From positions 94,158,543 through 94,222,542 of the forward strand of contig CM075853.1 in the NCBI GenBank assembly GCA_037975125.1: a stretch of DNA of 64,000 bases. The letters are read 5' to 3'. Below, piece by piece: positions 40,683-46,160 of the stretch. Under the pieces are notes generated by a model. It had not been told where the DNA came from. It made no database searches and worked only from the letters and a program-made list of their open reading frames with translations. Origin of the DNA: Latrodectus hesperus. Taxonomy: Eukaryota > Arthropoda > Arachnida > Araneae > Theridiidae. Every line of letters starts with the position of its first letter. Within the stretch, counting starts at the first letter, position 1. Both the position numbers and the translations under genes were made by a program.

Positions 40683-41538
40683 TTTCCAATTACCATTATA
40701 TATTACTTTTTTTAAAAAACTTTAGTTTATGTAAAAAATTTGAAATTTTAATGCAAAAGTTTAAATTTTAAAACCTGAATACCAAATACGAATTTTAAAT
40801 TTGGTTTTTCAATTTCATGAAATGCGTCATTAGTTTTCAATGTAAAATATCTTTGTTTTAAATTACTAAACAATCTCTCCCATTACTTAAAAACTTATTT
40901 CATCTAATAATTTTCTTTTATATTTTTACATTACTATGTATTTTCTTTTCTTCAGGATTTCAAATGGAATATAAAAACGCAGTGATGACGCAATTGGTTG
41001 AAATACAAAATTAAATAAAATAATCTACTCAAATTAATTATAATTTGCGAAAAATATGAGAATATGTAAGCGAAAAACAAGTATTTTTATTATTCAGCAC
41101 ATCAGAATGTTAAAAAAGAAAATGGCGAGAAATATGAAAGCAGATTCAAAAATTTTAAGAACATAACTTCCAGCTATAAATAGGTTTTTTGAAATACGAA
41201 TTCCTTAAGATCTTGTATTTTTTAAAAGAAGAAATTCTATTTTAAGCATTGTAATTAGTCGTGATTTCAAGCGAGGGAAATTCAACAATTTCCGATAGGA
41301 ACGATCGATATTCTTTACGATCGACCTGGATTTTTAACTTAACGATTTAAAACATTAAAAAAAAAGTGAGATAAAATGGCAATTCAAAGGATGAAATACT
41401 CACGTAAAATCCAGTAAAAAGGACCAGTATAAAATAGCACACCACCACTGCTATGTCCGTTGAATCGAATTTATCCGGCAAAGCGGCAAAATTGGATTCA
41501 GTCATTGATGATTCGAGCACTGTGTCAGGAGATTCCAT
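47..41538 (-). CDS. Sodium/solute symporter, SLC5 (SGLT/SMIT-like) family; seven 5' exons, gene continues off the left edge
   Basis: Seven exons on the minus strand join in frame to 664 coding bases (221 codons plus one base). The product belongs to the SLC5 family of plasma-membrane transporters, which couple Na+ entry to uptake of sugars, myo-inositol or related solutes. Visible hallmarks are [58 protein letters not shown] and [16 protein letters not shown], in the family order. N78, H83 and E102 match in identity and number the sugar-contacting residues of human SGLT1. All introns are GT-AG; the first five are phase 0 and the sixth is phase 1. Intron 1 is 27.6 kb, the others 0.8-5.8 kb. 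The exons for the remaining helices (about two thirds of a usual 600-700 residue protein) lie outside the window. Whether the substrate is glucose, inositol or something else cannot be decided from this part. Confidence 0.93.
128..1826 (-). other. SLC5 intron 6 (1.7 kb)
   Basis: AT-rich intron. A piece at 495-575, with TATGGTTTAAAGTGG, belongs to a dispersed SINE-like family seen again elsewhere in the window. The open frames here have no recognisable content. Confidence 0.8.
1827..1932 (-). CDS. SLC5 transporter exon 6 (residues 160-194 plus one base)
   Basis: A 106-base exon with a TTACAG acceptor and GTAAGT donor, ending in phase 1. It codes for [19 protein letters not shown], then a hydrophobic helix ending GICTIT. 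The helix and the GG in the next exon make up the sodium:solute symporter signature region. Confidence 0.94.
1933..7739 (-). other. SLC5 intron 5 (5.8 kb)
   Basis: Very AT-rich intron. The only structure I see is the foldback repeat at 5949-6336. I see no coding exon, RNA gene or transposase here. Confidence 0.75.
5949..6336. repeat. Long imperfect inverted repeat (foldback or MITE-like), about 390 bp
   Basis: Both ends carry CCATGGA at the outer edge: CCATGGAACG at 5949-5958, and on the other strand CCATGGAGCG reading inward from 6336. ACAAAAC follows in both arms. Further in, AAGTAAATTTGCATA near 6068 pairs with its complement ending near 6213. The outer and inner pairs are spaced almost equally in the two arms (about 120 bases), so one long hairpin is implied. 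No coding content and no clear target duplication were seen. Confidence 0.5.
7740..7844 (-). CDS. SLC5 transporter exon 5 (residues 125-159)
   Basis: A 105-base exon, TTTTTTAG acceptor and GTAAGC donor, phase 0. It codes for [20 protein letters not shown] followed by a hydrophobic run ending [19 protein letters not shown] corresponds to the nearly invariant TMPEYLRKRFGG loop. A 68-residue open frame over the same bases that starts with ATG is a frame shadow. Confidence 0.95.
7845..11404 (-). other. SLC5 intron 4 (3.6 kb)
   Basis: AT-rich intron. A GC-richer patch at about 9060-9200 resembles a decayed SINE (TTGAATGCAG and TGAACTGAAG motifs). Another GC-richer patch at 10880-10960 is unassigned. 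No genes seen. Confidence 0.7.
11405..11464 (-). CDS. SLC5 transporter exon 4 (residues 105-124)
   Basis: A 60-base exon, TTTCAG acceptor and GTAAGT donor, phase 0. It codes for [20 protein letters not shown], matching the GW-[IVF]-[FVL]-[VL]-P-[IV]-[YF]-I helix that leads to the TMPEY loop of SGLTs. Confidence 0.92.
11465..12790 (-). other. SLC5 intron 3 (1.3 kb), containing one SINE
   Basis: AT-rich intron whose only recognisable insertion is the tRNA-derived element at 11935-12215. Confidence 0.8.
11935..12215 (-). mobile_element. tRNA-derived SINE with a conserved central domain
   Basis: On the minus strand the element opens with a tRNA-like A box (GGTGGCTTAGTGGAAGTGC, 12185-12205). A weaker B-box-like GATGTTAGATCC follows at about 12150-12165. 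The central part, 12086-12133, reads CAGCCTTTCATCCCTTC, then GTCGATAAACTGAG. That closely resembles a highly conserved domain I remember from SINEs of other invertebrates. The tail ends in a GGCCTCCATGTAGGCTG segment and an A/T run. An open frame at 11859-12077 over this element is a shadow. It is a non-autonomous retroposon moved by a LINE partner. Confidence 0.65.
12791..12895 (-). CDS. SLC5 transporter exon 3 (residues 70-104), substrate and Na+ site helix
   Basis: A 105-base exon, TTTTCAG acceptor and GTAAAT donor, phase 0. It carries the unwound helix of the LeuT-type fold, [20 protein letters not shown], and ends in GAFEIN. A76 and I79 correspond to Na+-site residues of human SGLT1, and N78, H83 and E102 to sugar contacts (family knowledge). 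Residue 82 is Glu where human SGLT1 has Gly. Confidence 0.95.
12896..13705 (-). other. SLC5 intron 2 (0.8 kb)
   Basis: Short AT-rich intron with good donor and acceptor sites. Nothing else was seen in it. Confidence 0.8.
13706..13777 (-). CDS. SLC5 transporter exon 2 (residues 46-69)
   Basis: A 72-base exon between a TTTTTTAG acceptor and a GTAAGT donor, phase 0 on both sides. It codes for [20 protein letters not shown] followed by WWLP. NRST-x-x-GYFLAGR is the conserved cytoplasmic loop and start of the next helix in SLC5 proteins. It is too short to appear as a long open frame and was found by joining the flanking exons. Confidence 0.93.
16537..16601. repeat. (TA)n microsatellite
   Basis: An uninterrupted alternating TA tract of about 65 bases. 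Confidence 0.98.
18185..19205 (+). pseudogene. Decayed Tc1/mariner-type (DD34E) transposase
   Basis: A Tc1-type transposase relic, a cut-and-paste DNA transposase with an N-terminal helix-turn-helix domain and a DDE catalytic core. Recognisable parts in order are [17 protein letters not shown] near 18195, [17 protein letters not shown] near 18360, SRQTVYRRL near 18480, the first catalytic D in [20 protein letters not shown], the second D in MDDNARPH, and the E in DLNPIEHVW. Exactly 34 residues separate the second D and the E. The frame is broken by stop codons near 18257, 18412 and 18678 and by several frameshifts, so no active enzyme can be made. The C-terminal ACIAS-GGHT motif sits in a different frame from the DDN part. 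The terminal inverted repeats were not resolved; the element probably extends some way on both sides. Confidence 0.9.
19206..22900. other. Intron 1 sequence without recognised genes
   Basis: AT-rich sequence. A family-A SINE-like piece lies at 21300-21415 (GATTTAAAGTGAATTCC, TTGAACTGAAG). A GC-richer patch at 19900-20100 and an open frame of 96 codons at 21520-21810 match nothing I know. Confidence 0.6.
22905..23025 (-). mobile_element. tRNA-derived SINE fragment
   Basis: On the minus strand a B-box-like AGGTTCGATACC (about 22958-22969) is preceded by an A-box-like TGACATAATGATGGGATC. This is the usual tRNA-like head of a SINE. The cloverleaf is degenerate, so it is not a tRNA gene. The ends are approximate. 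Confidence 0.5.
23757..24722 (-). mobile_element. 5'-truncated LINE fragment: RNase H domain and 3' end
   Basis: The minus strand encodes, over two or more broken frames, an RNase H domain. The parts seen are [17 protein letters not shown] (catalytic E), [10 protein letters not shown] (catalytic D), and [20 protein letters not shown] (the H/D motif). A short cysteine-rich tail (SCPKC near 23930) follows, ending at a TAG at 23797-23799. This is the C-terminal end of a non-LTR retrotransposon ORF2; endonuclease and reverse transcriptase are absent, as expected after 5' truncation on insertion. Frame changes near 24240 and 24060 show decay. The stop codon lies in a perfect 9-bp stem-loop (23782-23806), followed by a CCACCACCAACACC tail. 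It is a different family from the full-length LINE at 29-35 kb. Confidence 0.8.
25275..25395 (-). mobile_element. SINE-like fragment (family A)
   Basis: On the minus strand GAGTTCGATTCCC (25328-25340) is a good RNA polymerase III B box, with GCAGCTGAATGGTTAGC as an A-box-like head to its right. The same arrangement recurs at 28895-29020 and 38690-38760. Confidence 0.45.
25738..25795. repeat. Compound microsatellite: (GT)n, (TA)n, (ACAT)n, (GA)n
   Basis: Four short simple repeats follow each other: GTGTGTGTGT, ATATATAT, ACATACATACATACA and GAGAGAGAGAG. Confidence 0.9.
26378..26790. other. GC-richer island with a 96-codon open frame on the minus strand, unassigned
   Basis: Base composition is clearly higher in G+C than its flanks. 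The open frame at 26733-26443 starts [13 protein letters not shown] and is Arg/Trp-rich. It has no motif I recognise, and its composition looks more like a repeat remnant than a conserved protein. It could be a decayed transposon piece or an unrecognised exon. Confidence 0.3.
27681..27740. repeat. (GA)n-rich purine tract
   Basis: About 60 bases that are almost all purine on the plus strand, with an uninterrupted (AG)n core at about 27715-27732. Confidence 0.9.
27880..28260 (+). other. GC-richer island with an exon-like end, unassigned
   Basis: Two overlapping open frames (27862-28083 and 27969-28259) cover this patch. CGGCAGCAG followed by GTGAGC at about 28060-28075 looks like a strong splice donor. 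No protein motif is recognised. It may be an exon of a noncoding transcript or a repeat fragment. Confidence 0.25.
28895..29020 (-). mobile_element. SINE-like fragment (family A)
   Basis: Minus strand: A-box-like TGGCCTGTTAACTAC near 29010, a strong B box GGGCTCGATTCCC (28967-28955), then a conserved 3' part containing GATTCAGATTCTACTTTAAG. The LINE at 29074 inserted about 40 bases to its right. Confidence 0.55.
29060..29073. repeat. Target-site duplication, left copy (3' side of the LINE)
   Basis: ATGGATCATGATAT, a perfect 14-base match to 34712-34725. Together the pair fixes the ends of the insertion. Confidence 0.95.
29074..29095 (-). repeat. 3' tail of the LINE, (AATC)n
   Basis: Five and a half ATTG units on the plus strand (CAAT on the element's own strand) lie directly against the target duplication. 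Short 3' tandem tails like this are typical of the I and RTE groups, in place of poly(A). Confidence 0.9.
29105..29135 (-). promoter_or_regulatory. 3'-terminal stem-loop of the LINE
   Basis: GGCGCA (29135 leftward) pairs with TGCGCC about 25 bases on; an inner TCC-TTTTT-GGA helix sits inside. It lies about 10 bases before the repeat tail. This is where LINE reverse transcriptases are known to recognise their RNA in several families. Confidence 0.6.
29272..32945 (-). pseudogene. LINE ORF2: endonuclease, reverse transcriptase, RNase H; one frameshift
   Basis: The retrotransposition enzyme, 3,674 bases, which is one base short of 1,225 codons. The endonuclease covers residues 1-215, with LQET (E35), GDFNGHS (130-136) and SDHFP (205-209). 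The reverse transcriptase follows from about 450: [28 protein letters not shown] with a catalytic D (577-584), [14 protein letters not shown], and the catalytic YVDD. RNase H has [29 protein letters not shown] and [22 protein letters not shown]2CX7HX4C motif (CSSC...HILIEC) lies near the end. The two frames overlap around 31092-31017, and the shift lies in the five-A run at 31104-31108. It is either a young mutation or a base-calling error. The start ATG overlaps the ORF1 stop. Confidence 0.93.
32945..34063 (-). CDS. LINE ORF1: gag-like nucleic-acid-binding protein
   Basis: An intact 372-residue protein. Such proteins coat the element's RNA and form the ribonucleoprotein that ORF2 acts on. 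Three zinc knuckles are visible: CX2CX4HX4C at 184-197 ([14 protein letters not shown]), CX2CX4HX4C at 203-216 ([14 protein letters not shown]), and CX2CX3HX6C at 222-236. The segment before them (about 28-180) looks like the RRM-like domain of arthropod Jockey/I ORF1 proteins. The C-terminal third is basic and polar, ending in a Lys/Arg patch ([11 protein letters not shown]). It ends in TAA, whose last base begins the ATG of ORF2. Confidence 0.93.
   Translation of the reverse strand: MGPKNSGHGEGLNSSQIDSKFDKTGNIYPKFILIQNNEGMLKQISPFKILKQIKAVAGEPSNVKKLRSGDLLIESSSAQQSKSLLSLKVFGEIPIIASSHKSLNQCRGVISEIDLLSVSETEILEELKDQRVCNVRRITIHRGEEIFPTKNLILTFDCPNLPNSIKAGYLNCPVRPYIPNPIRCFNCNRFGHSKMFCRSKTTCTRCSSLEHQESDCKSEPFCINCKENHSASSKTCSHWQHEKEIQRIKTTQKISYQEAKKQLQNTTINFRKTYAHVLKKTVSTAVQTDASSIAFFKPGTQSKLTTEKSIFIKPQKTSDSDNRKKLKIKDQPNVTALKTSLPTDSHSDMDTDIDNFELIAKNRSRHRKKNPS
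34064..34711 (-). promoter_or_regulatory. LINE 5' UTR with internal promoter region
   Basis: The 648-base untranslated leader of the element, GC-richer than the host DNA. It opens with the tandem repeats and continues through a pyrimidine-rich stretch (34500-34556 on the element strand) to the ORF1 ATG. LINEs carry an internal promoter here by necessity; I see no TATA box. Confidence 0.7.
34557..34711 (-). repeat. 90-bp tandem repeats (monomers) at the LINE 5' end
   Basis: The block GATCGCTAGGGTACCTT...GGTAAACCCCTGAGGG occurs at 34557-34620 and again at 34647-34711 with very few differences, a period of 90 bases. The purine-rich spacer also repeats loosely. Each monomer starts with the palindrome CCCTCAGGG and a TTTACC/GGTAAA hairpin. 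Confidence 0.9.
34712..34725. repeat. Target-site duplication, right copy (5' side of the LINE)
   Basis: A perfect match to 29060-29073. It directly abuts the first base of the 5' monomer, so the element is full length. Confidence 0.95.
37176..37234. repeat. Stem-loop
   Basis: TTGCTACTTAAATTTA (37176-37191) pairs with TAAATATTTAAGTAGCAA (37217-37234), with a two-base bulge and a 25-base loop. Confidence 0.6.
38690..38760 (-). mobile_element. SINE-like fragment (family A)
   Basis: The minus strand holds GGAATCGATTCCCC, a B-box match, next to the complement of TGTTGAACTGAAGGCTAA, a string shared with other family-A pieces. Confidence 0.45.
39915..39961. repeat. Perfect 15-bp stem-loop, extended by imperfect pairing
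   Basis: TGTTCTTTATAATTC (39915-39929) and its exact complement (39947-39961) flank a 17-base loop. Weaker pairing (CATA/TATG and beyond) extends the stem to about 25-30 pairs. It could be a microRNA-like precursor or a relic of a small inverted-repeat element. Confidence 0.7.
40204..40238. repeat. (AAT)n-rich microsatellite
   Basis: A run of ATAATAATAATAATAAT with slightly imperfect edges. Confidence 0.85.
40618..40679. repeat. (TA)n microsatellite
   Basis: About 62 bases of uninterrupted alternating AT, 0.7 kb inside intron 1 from exon 1. Confidence 0.98.
41404..41538 (-). CDS. SLC5 transporter exon 1 (start codon; residues 1-45)
   Basis: The exon codes for an acidic, Ser/Thr-rich N terminus of about 28 residues and then a first hydrophobic segment (about residues 29-44, [16 protein letters not shown]). 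The ATG at 41538 has A at -3 and G at +4, a good initiation context. The exon ends after a TAC codon at a GTGAGT donor, phase 0. The reading frame stays open past the donor into intron, but that extension has no family similarity. The [16 protein letters not shown] stretch resembles the start of the first helix in SGLT6/SMIT-type proteins as I remember them. Confidence 0.9.
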
Positions 41539-41830
41539 TGTCTTTTTGCTCGCGACGATTAAAAAAGAATTAATTTCTGTTACTTCTTTAGAAGATGAGT
41601 TTTTGCGGAGAAGAGAGGATGATGTCGATTGTCAAGTATGCAGATGATGCGGCGCTTTGAAGAGAGATGGGGAAAAAAGTAAACTCTTCACTGTGTGTGT
41701 TGACAGTGGAAGGTGAATCGTGTAAGAGCTTTCTGGAATGGGTTCCACACGTGTAAAGAGGACCGGTACCGATGCGCGCGCATTCCGTGACGTCACGAAG
41801 ATGGTGATCGTCTAAGGGTTTTTGCGCAGA
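41539..41830 (-). promoter_or_regulatory. Probable promoter and 5' UTR of the SLC5 transporter gene
   Basis: This stretch directly upstream of the ATG exon is clearly richer in CpG than its surroundings, with GCGCGC at 41774-41779. It holds a perfect CRE palindrome TGACGTCA at 41788-41795 and an E-box CACGTG inside ACACGTGT at 41747-41754. CRE and E-box sites bind CREB/ATF and bHLH factors in animals. The start site of transcription cannot be read from sequence alone, and a noncoding upstream exon is possible. Confidence 0.5.
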
Positions 41831-42201
41831 TTCAAAGCTGCTCTTGAAATATTTTTTCTTAATTTTTTTTTTGTAAATATAGAAAGCGTTTCCATCATTA
41901 TCCTTGAATAAGAGTCCGGTGAAATTAAGGAGAAGTAGAGGAAGATAATTAAATGCAAAATTCTAATGCATAAATAATCCCTAAAATTATAAGGGAATTC
42001 ATTCTTACCATACATTACAGAAATCAATGTTAGCTGTCCGAATAGTTGGTCGAACATCTAAATGTCACCAAAAACACACATTTTTGAATGAATCATCAAT
42101 GTTAAAATTTTCCAGATTCTTATATCACGAAATATGAGCTAAATAGAAATGAAACAATTGCAATAGAATATTTTCAAACATATTTAAGAATAATAAAATT
42201 T

Positions 42202-42277
<76 letters not shown>

Positions 42278-43150
42278 TGATTTTGATATGAAATGAATTT
42301 TTATGTAATTTTTTAATTGGAAATTCAAAAAGAAAAGCTAATACAATCTGAATGCGATTATTTTCTCTTGTTTCAATTATATCCCACTATACATAATTTA
42401 AATAATGAGAATTTCAATAATAAAAATAAATACGAAAAAAAGTTTCTCCCTAAAATATTTCTACTTATATTTTTATTACGAAAATTTCCATTTTTTAATT
42501 TAATGTAAGGTTGCTTGAAAGATGAGTGCTTACTCTAAAAAAAATGTTTTTATCATCCAAACAAAGATCTCTATGAAAAAAGAGATATATTACAATTTGT
42601 GTCGAGAATCTTGATATTTTGAGCATTGTGGGAAAAGTATTCAGCAATATAATTTGATTGTGAAATTATTAGTTATTTATTTATTTTTTGAGTCTAAGCA
42701 TTTTCAAAAATACAAAAGAAAGTAGTAGTACACTTAATAGTTTCTAATGATTTTAATAAAATTACATGTCTGCATACATTGGGGTTCAACAACTAAAGTC
42801 GTTGACTGGGTAATATTTATTGACTTATTGTTCATTGAAGTAATAAATAATTGGTAAAATTTACATTAAAAATTTTGAATCAAAATATTCTGAATTACAA
42901 CTTTTACAAAATATTGGAGCTTATCAAAGAAAGAACAAGAAACTGACTACAAATTATTTTAAACTTTTTCGCAAGTAAGTCAATTTATGAAATATCATTT
43001 GGAGACTAAAAGTTTTAGAATTAGTAGTGATATACTACTTGAGAAAATTATATTTACATATGATTTTGGGAGGGCAAGCAAATAATTTCTTTCTTAAAAA
43101 AGAATTCCCATTAGGACATACTTATTAAGATTATTTAACTGAAGTATACT
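41831..43150. other. Upstream flank of the transporter gene, no genes seen
   Basis: AT-rich sequence containing one (TA)n tract. Short open frames here, including one of 81 codons at 42057-41812, have no recognisable content. Confidence 0.6.
42204..42275. repeat. (TA)n microsatellite
   Basis: About 72 bases of alternating AT. A YIYIYI open frame over it is an artefact. Confidence 0.98.
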
Positions 43151-43154
43151 AGCA

Positions 43155-43455
43155 ACGTAGTATTGGCCTGATTGGTTGGGCATCGTTCTCATTATCGGAT
43201 GGTAGAGAGTTCGAATCTTGGATTAAGCTATGATCCGTAGTGTTCGCTAAAGGCGTCTGGGGTATATTAAAACTACGTGTAGTCGCAATGTCCTCCAAGT
43301 GAAATACCTTTAGGGGGGGGACAGGTCAAATATTTGGGGTCTTCTGCTTGGTCCTTCTCTAAAATCACGAAGAATTCAACTGACCGCTTCAATCTAACTG
43401 GTAGAGTTCAACTCAGAGCTAGGCACTGGGAAGGATGCTGATGCGACAACAACAA
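43155..43455 (+). mobile_element. tRNA-derived SINE
   Basis: The head TTGGCCTGATTGGTTGGGC is A-box-like, and GAGAGTTCGAATCTTGG (about 43206-43222) holds a B box. Some 230 bases of GC-richer body follow, ending in a CAACAACAACA tail. A short 3' tandem tail of this kind is typical of SINEs. The ends are approximate. Confidence 0.65.
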
Positions 43456-43959
43456 CATTGTCAGAATTATTGGTGTATTTAGAATAAGTCAATTACACAT
43501 TGTGTAATACGGAGAAGTACGAATGGTAATGGTTTGGTCTTTTGTTCACAATTTCGTGAGTTAGATTCGATGTTTCTGTTGTTAAATAATCTGAAGAAAT
43601 TTCAGACTCTGAGTTTCTTCTGTTTTCTTTTTAAGTTGAAAATTGGTTTTTGCTTGAATAATGTTTGAAATACTATAGTTATAAAAATAGTTGTAGATCG
43701 ATAAGAGAACGAAAAGAGGAAATATATTGAAGTAACTTAATCCAGTATCTCTAAATTCCAATAAATTTCTTTTCAAATAAGTCATTAATCATTCTTTCCA
43801 CATATTCTTAAGAATTGTATACATTATTAATCCTTCAAAACTCCAAATTGTAGAATATCTTATTTACAATCATAACAACATTAGAAATAACACAATGTAT
43901 AAACTCAAATATAATTTTTTGTTTGGTATGCGTTTCCGGTTACCTATTGCTGTAGACTA
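43456..43959. other. No feature recognised
   Basis: Moderately AT-rich sequence. The 67-codon minus-strand open frame here has no recognisable motif. Confidence 0.5.
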
Positions 43960-44125
43960 AAATGCCACAAAAACAGGCATTTGCCTCGTAACTTTGTACC
44001 ATTGTCAATTGACGAGATCGATATCTGAGTTGGTACCTTTCTTTCGAAGGACATAGTGACTACGAAATATTTTACGTGTCCCAGTCCAATCGTGTCATTT
44101 TAAACCGAGTTTAGTTAACGAAGTC
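43960..44125 (+). repeat. Family-D dispersed repeat, decayed copy
   Basis: It shares GACGAGATCGATATCTGAG and TTGGTACCTTTCTTT with the fuller copies at 44.5 and 45.7 kb. Confidence 0.6.
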
Positions 44126-44464
44126 GTCCCTTGAGTTGTGATTGCCTACTTTATATCAAATGAACGGCGATAGATTTGGTAATGAGAGTATTTAATATGC
44201 ATAAAATCAGAAGCATTGGTTTCTAATAGGCTTAAATGCTGATACGTAGAAGACATCCATAAAATGAAAAAGTACATCTAAAACAATCTTATAATTAAAT
44301 TTTGATATATTTCTATTAGGGCGTATTAGCGGTAGCAGGGATGTCCAGAAAACCAGATGATTTCTGGACGCTCCCACTGCGAATGCGCTGAAGTAATCAC
44401 CTCATAAAGTACAATTTTAAAAGGGGCTGCTATCAAAAACTGTATACATAATTGCTGAGTATAT

Positions 44465-44810
44465 ACATAGGCAGGTGAGCCCTGTACTGAATCTTTAAGT
44501 TAACGGGCTTAGAATATTCTACCATCACTAAGTGCCTCGTAATGTTGAATCACGGTCAGGTGACGAGGTCACACCTGAGTTAACACCTTCCTCACCACAT
44601 CCACGCCACACCAGCGGAAGGACTTTGGACGTCGCATATTAGCGTGGACATGTCCCCAACCCAAAGAGCTCCAGCAACCCAGTGAGAGAGATTACGTGGT
44701 CACCCTACCAATCACTGCACACGGCAAATAATGCTTCGCTTTGCTGATCTTAACAGGAAGCGGCGAGAAGCTACTGAGCCACTGGAGCTCAATTTCTGAA
44801 TACAAAAAGA
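44465..44810 (+). repeat. Family-D dispersed repeat, near-full copy
   Basis: This copy aligns over about 330 bases to 45640-45980, in the same order and orientation. Shared blocks are TTAACGGG, CACGGTCAGGTGACGAGGTC, CTGAG, CACCTTCCT, CCACGCCA, CGGACGTC-like and GAAGCTACTGAGCCACTG. The GC content is well above the background. On the minus strand AGTGGCTCAGTAGCTTC resembles an A box, so it may be a tRNA-derived SINE. No long open frame was seen. Confidence 0.75.
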
Positions 44811-45383
44811 TGGCATTTCCCTGTATTTGTATCGATAAAATATTGTAGTTTTATATTTGGCATTTATTATATAACAGGGTGCTTTGAATGAAGATTTTTC
44901 AGAGAGTGGGCCATATTTATGTATCCCAAAGAAAGAAGTCCGCAAATTTTTTAAGCACTTACCCCTGCAGGTATTCATGATGAAAGTTGAAACCCAACAG
45001 ATTTCTCCTGTTGTTTATGAATAACCTGAATGGAACATAGGAACTATTACGCCAAGAAGTCTGATCCCACCATAAGGCAAAGAGCTTAAAAATAATTGGA
45101 CACCTTGTAACGAACAACCTAACATCCGAAAACTGTTGTAAGGCTGTTCTAATATCCATTTTCACGTTTCACAAGAGAAGAAACTAAATACCAAATTTCC
45201 AATTTCCAATAACAAAAATACCAAATTTCAATCCCGGCAGATGTACATGCCATCTCTCATCGTTCAACAGTGGAAGAAATCGAACTCGAGCTTTCAGTTT
45301 AAAGAGCTTGGGCATACCACCAAGTTAGATTTGTTAAAATATACTAATAATCAGAGTAAGCTTGTAATGACTACTAAATTAAG

Positions 45384-45384
<1 letters not shown>
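44811..45384. other. No gene recognised
   Basis: Sequence between two family-D copies. Two minus-strand open frames of 68 and 88 codons partly overlap the repeat and have no motif. Confidence 0.5.

Positions 45385-45473
<89 letters not shown>
45385..45473. repeat. (TA)n microsatellite
   Basis: About 89 bases of uninterrupted alternating TA. Confidence 0.98.
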
Positions 45474-45475
<2 letters not shown>

Positions 45476-45604
45476 TACACCACGCGCTGAAGATTTATTA
45501 TTATTTTTAATCATGAATTAATTTTTAACTCGTACATTTTTAAAGCTTTTCTTTCTCAGGTATCTTACAAAAAATTTAAATGAATTAAAGTTTTTTCTTC
45601 TAAT

Positions 45605-45985
45605 ACCCGGCTACACTTAGGATATACCTATTCAGCCCTACAGGGGATGAGTGTGATGGCATCTCATACATGTATATACCGGACTGTATCTTAAGGTTAA
45701 CGGGTTTGGAGTACTCGTCCATCACCAAGTACTTCTCTATTTTGAACCACGGTCAGGTGACGAGGTCATATCTGAGCTGGCACCTTCCTTTACTCATCCA
45801 CGCCATACCAGTGGAAGGGCTTCGGACGTCACATGTCAACTTAGGCACGTCCTTAACCCACGGAGCTCTAGCAATCCTATGAGGGAGAATGTGGTCACTC
45901 TTTCAATCACTGCCCGCAACAAATGATGATTCATTTTTCTTATCTTAATAGGAAGCGGGGTGAAGCTACTGAGTCACTGTATTCT
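45605..45985 (+). repeat. Family-D dispersed repeat, near-full copy
   Basis: Second near-full copy, a direct repeat of 44465-44810 about 1.17 kb away. It contains GGTCAGGTGACGAGGTCATA, CTGAGCTGGCACCTTCCTTT, CGGACGTCACATG and GAAGCTACTGAGTCACTG. The differences are mainly scattered substitutions, as expected of two old copies rather than a recent duplication. Confidence 0.75.
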
Positions 45986-45999
45986 CGACATCACATATT

Positions 46000-46160
46000 G
46001 TGGGAGATGTAATGGGTGTGCCATTTCACCGCAAAATGGCACATACATAGAAAGAAATACACACATAGAGTGAGAAAGTCTATGCCCAAATCAGGATTCG
46101 AAGCCGGGACCTACTGCTTCGAAGTTAGGGACGCTTAGCACTCCGCTATCGGTAGGCTGA
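46000..46160 (-). mobile_element. tRNA-derived SINE with a 3' stem-loop
   Basis: On the minus strand the head reads CAGCCTACCGATAGCGGAGT (A box) and then GGCTTCGAATCC (B box, about 46083-46094). It is followed by CACTCTATGTGTGTATTTC, a perfect 10-bp hairpin (TGTGCCATTT at 46017-46026 with its complement at 46034-46043, 7-base loop), and a short CCCATTACATCTCCCAC end. This is a compact, complete-looking SINE of about 160 bases. Confidence 0.75.

Larger units (their letters stand above)
34726..41340. other. Intron 1 sequence between the LINE and exon 1
   Basis: AT-rich sequence without recognised genes. It holds two hairpins (37176-37234 and 39915-39961), SINE-like pieces at 37415-37470 and 38690-38760, and simple repeats. 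Confidence 0.65.
13778..41403 (-). other. SLC5 intron 1 (27.6 kb), a transposon-rich first intron
   Basis: The interval between the GTGAGT donor of exon 1 and the TTTTTTAG acceptor of exon 2. The protein joins without a gap across it, so no further coding exon is needed. It contains a Tc1-like relic, a LINE fragment, several SINE-like pieces, two (TA)n tracts and a full-length LINE in the same orientation as the gene. The stretch 13778-18000 is featureless AT-rich sequence except for a SINE-like piece at 14285-14400 and (TA)n at 16537-16601. Confidence 0.85.

Noticed and set aside
45241..45510. Open frames with YIYIYIYI repeats (also at 42125-42328 and 55363-55736)
   Set aside because: They are translations of (TA)n microsatellites and have no protein meaning.
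46060..46160. A functional tRNA gene (also 54035-54110, 22905-23025)
   Set aside because: A and B boxes are present but the cloverleaf, especially the anticodon arm, does not fold. SINE heads explain them better.
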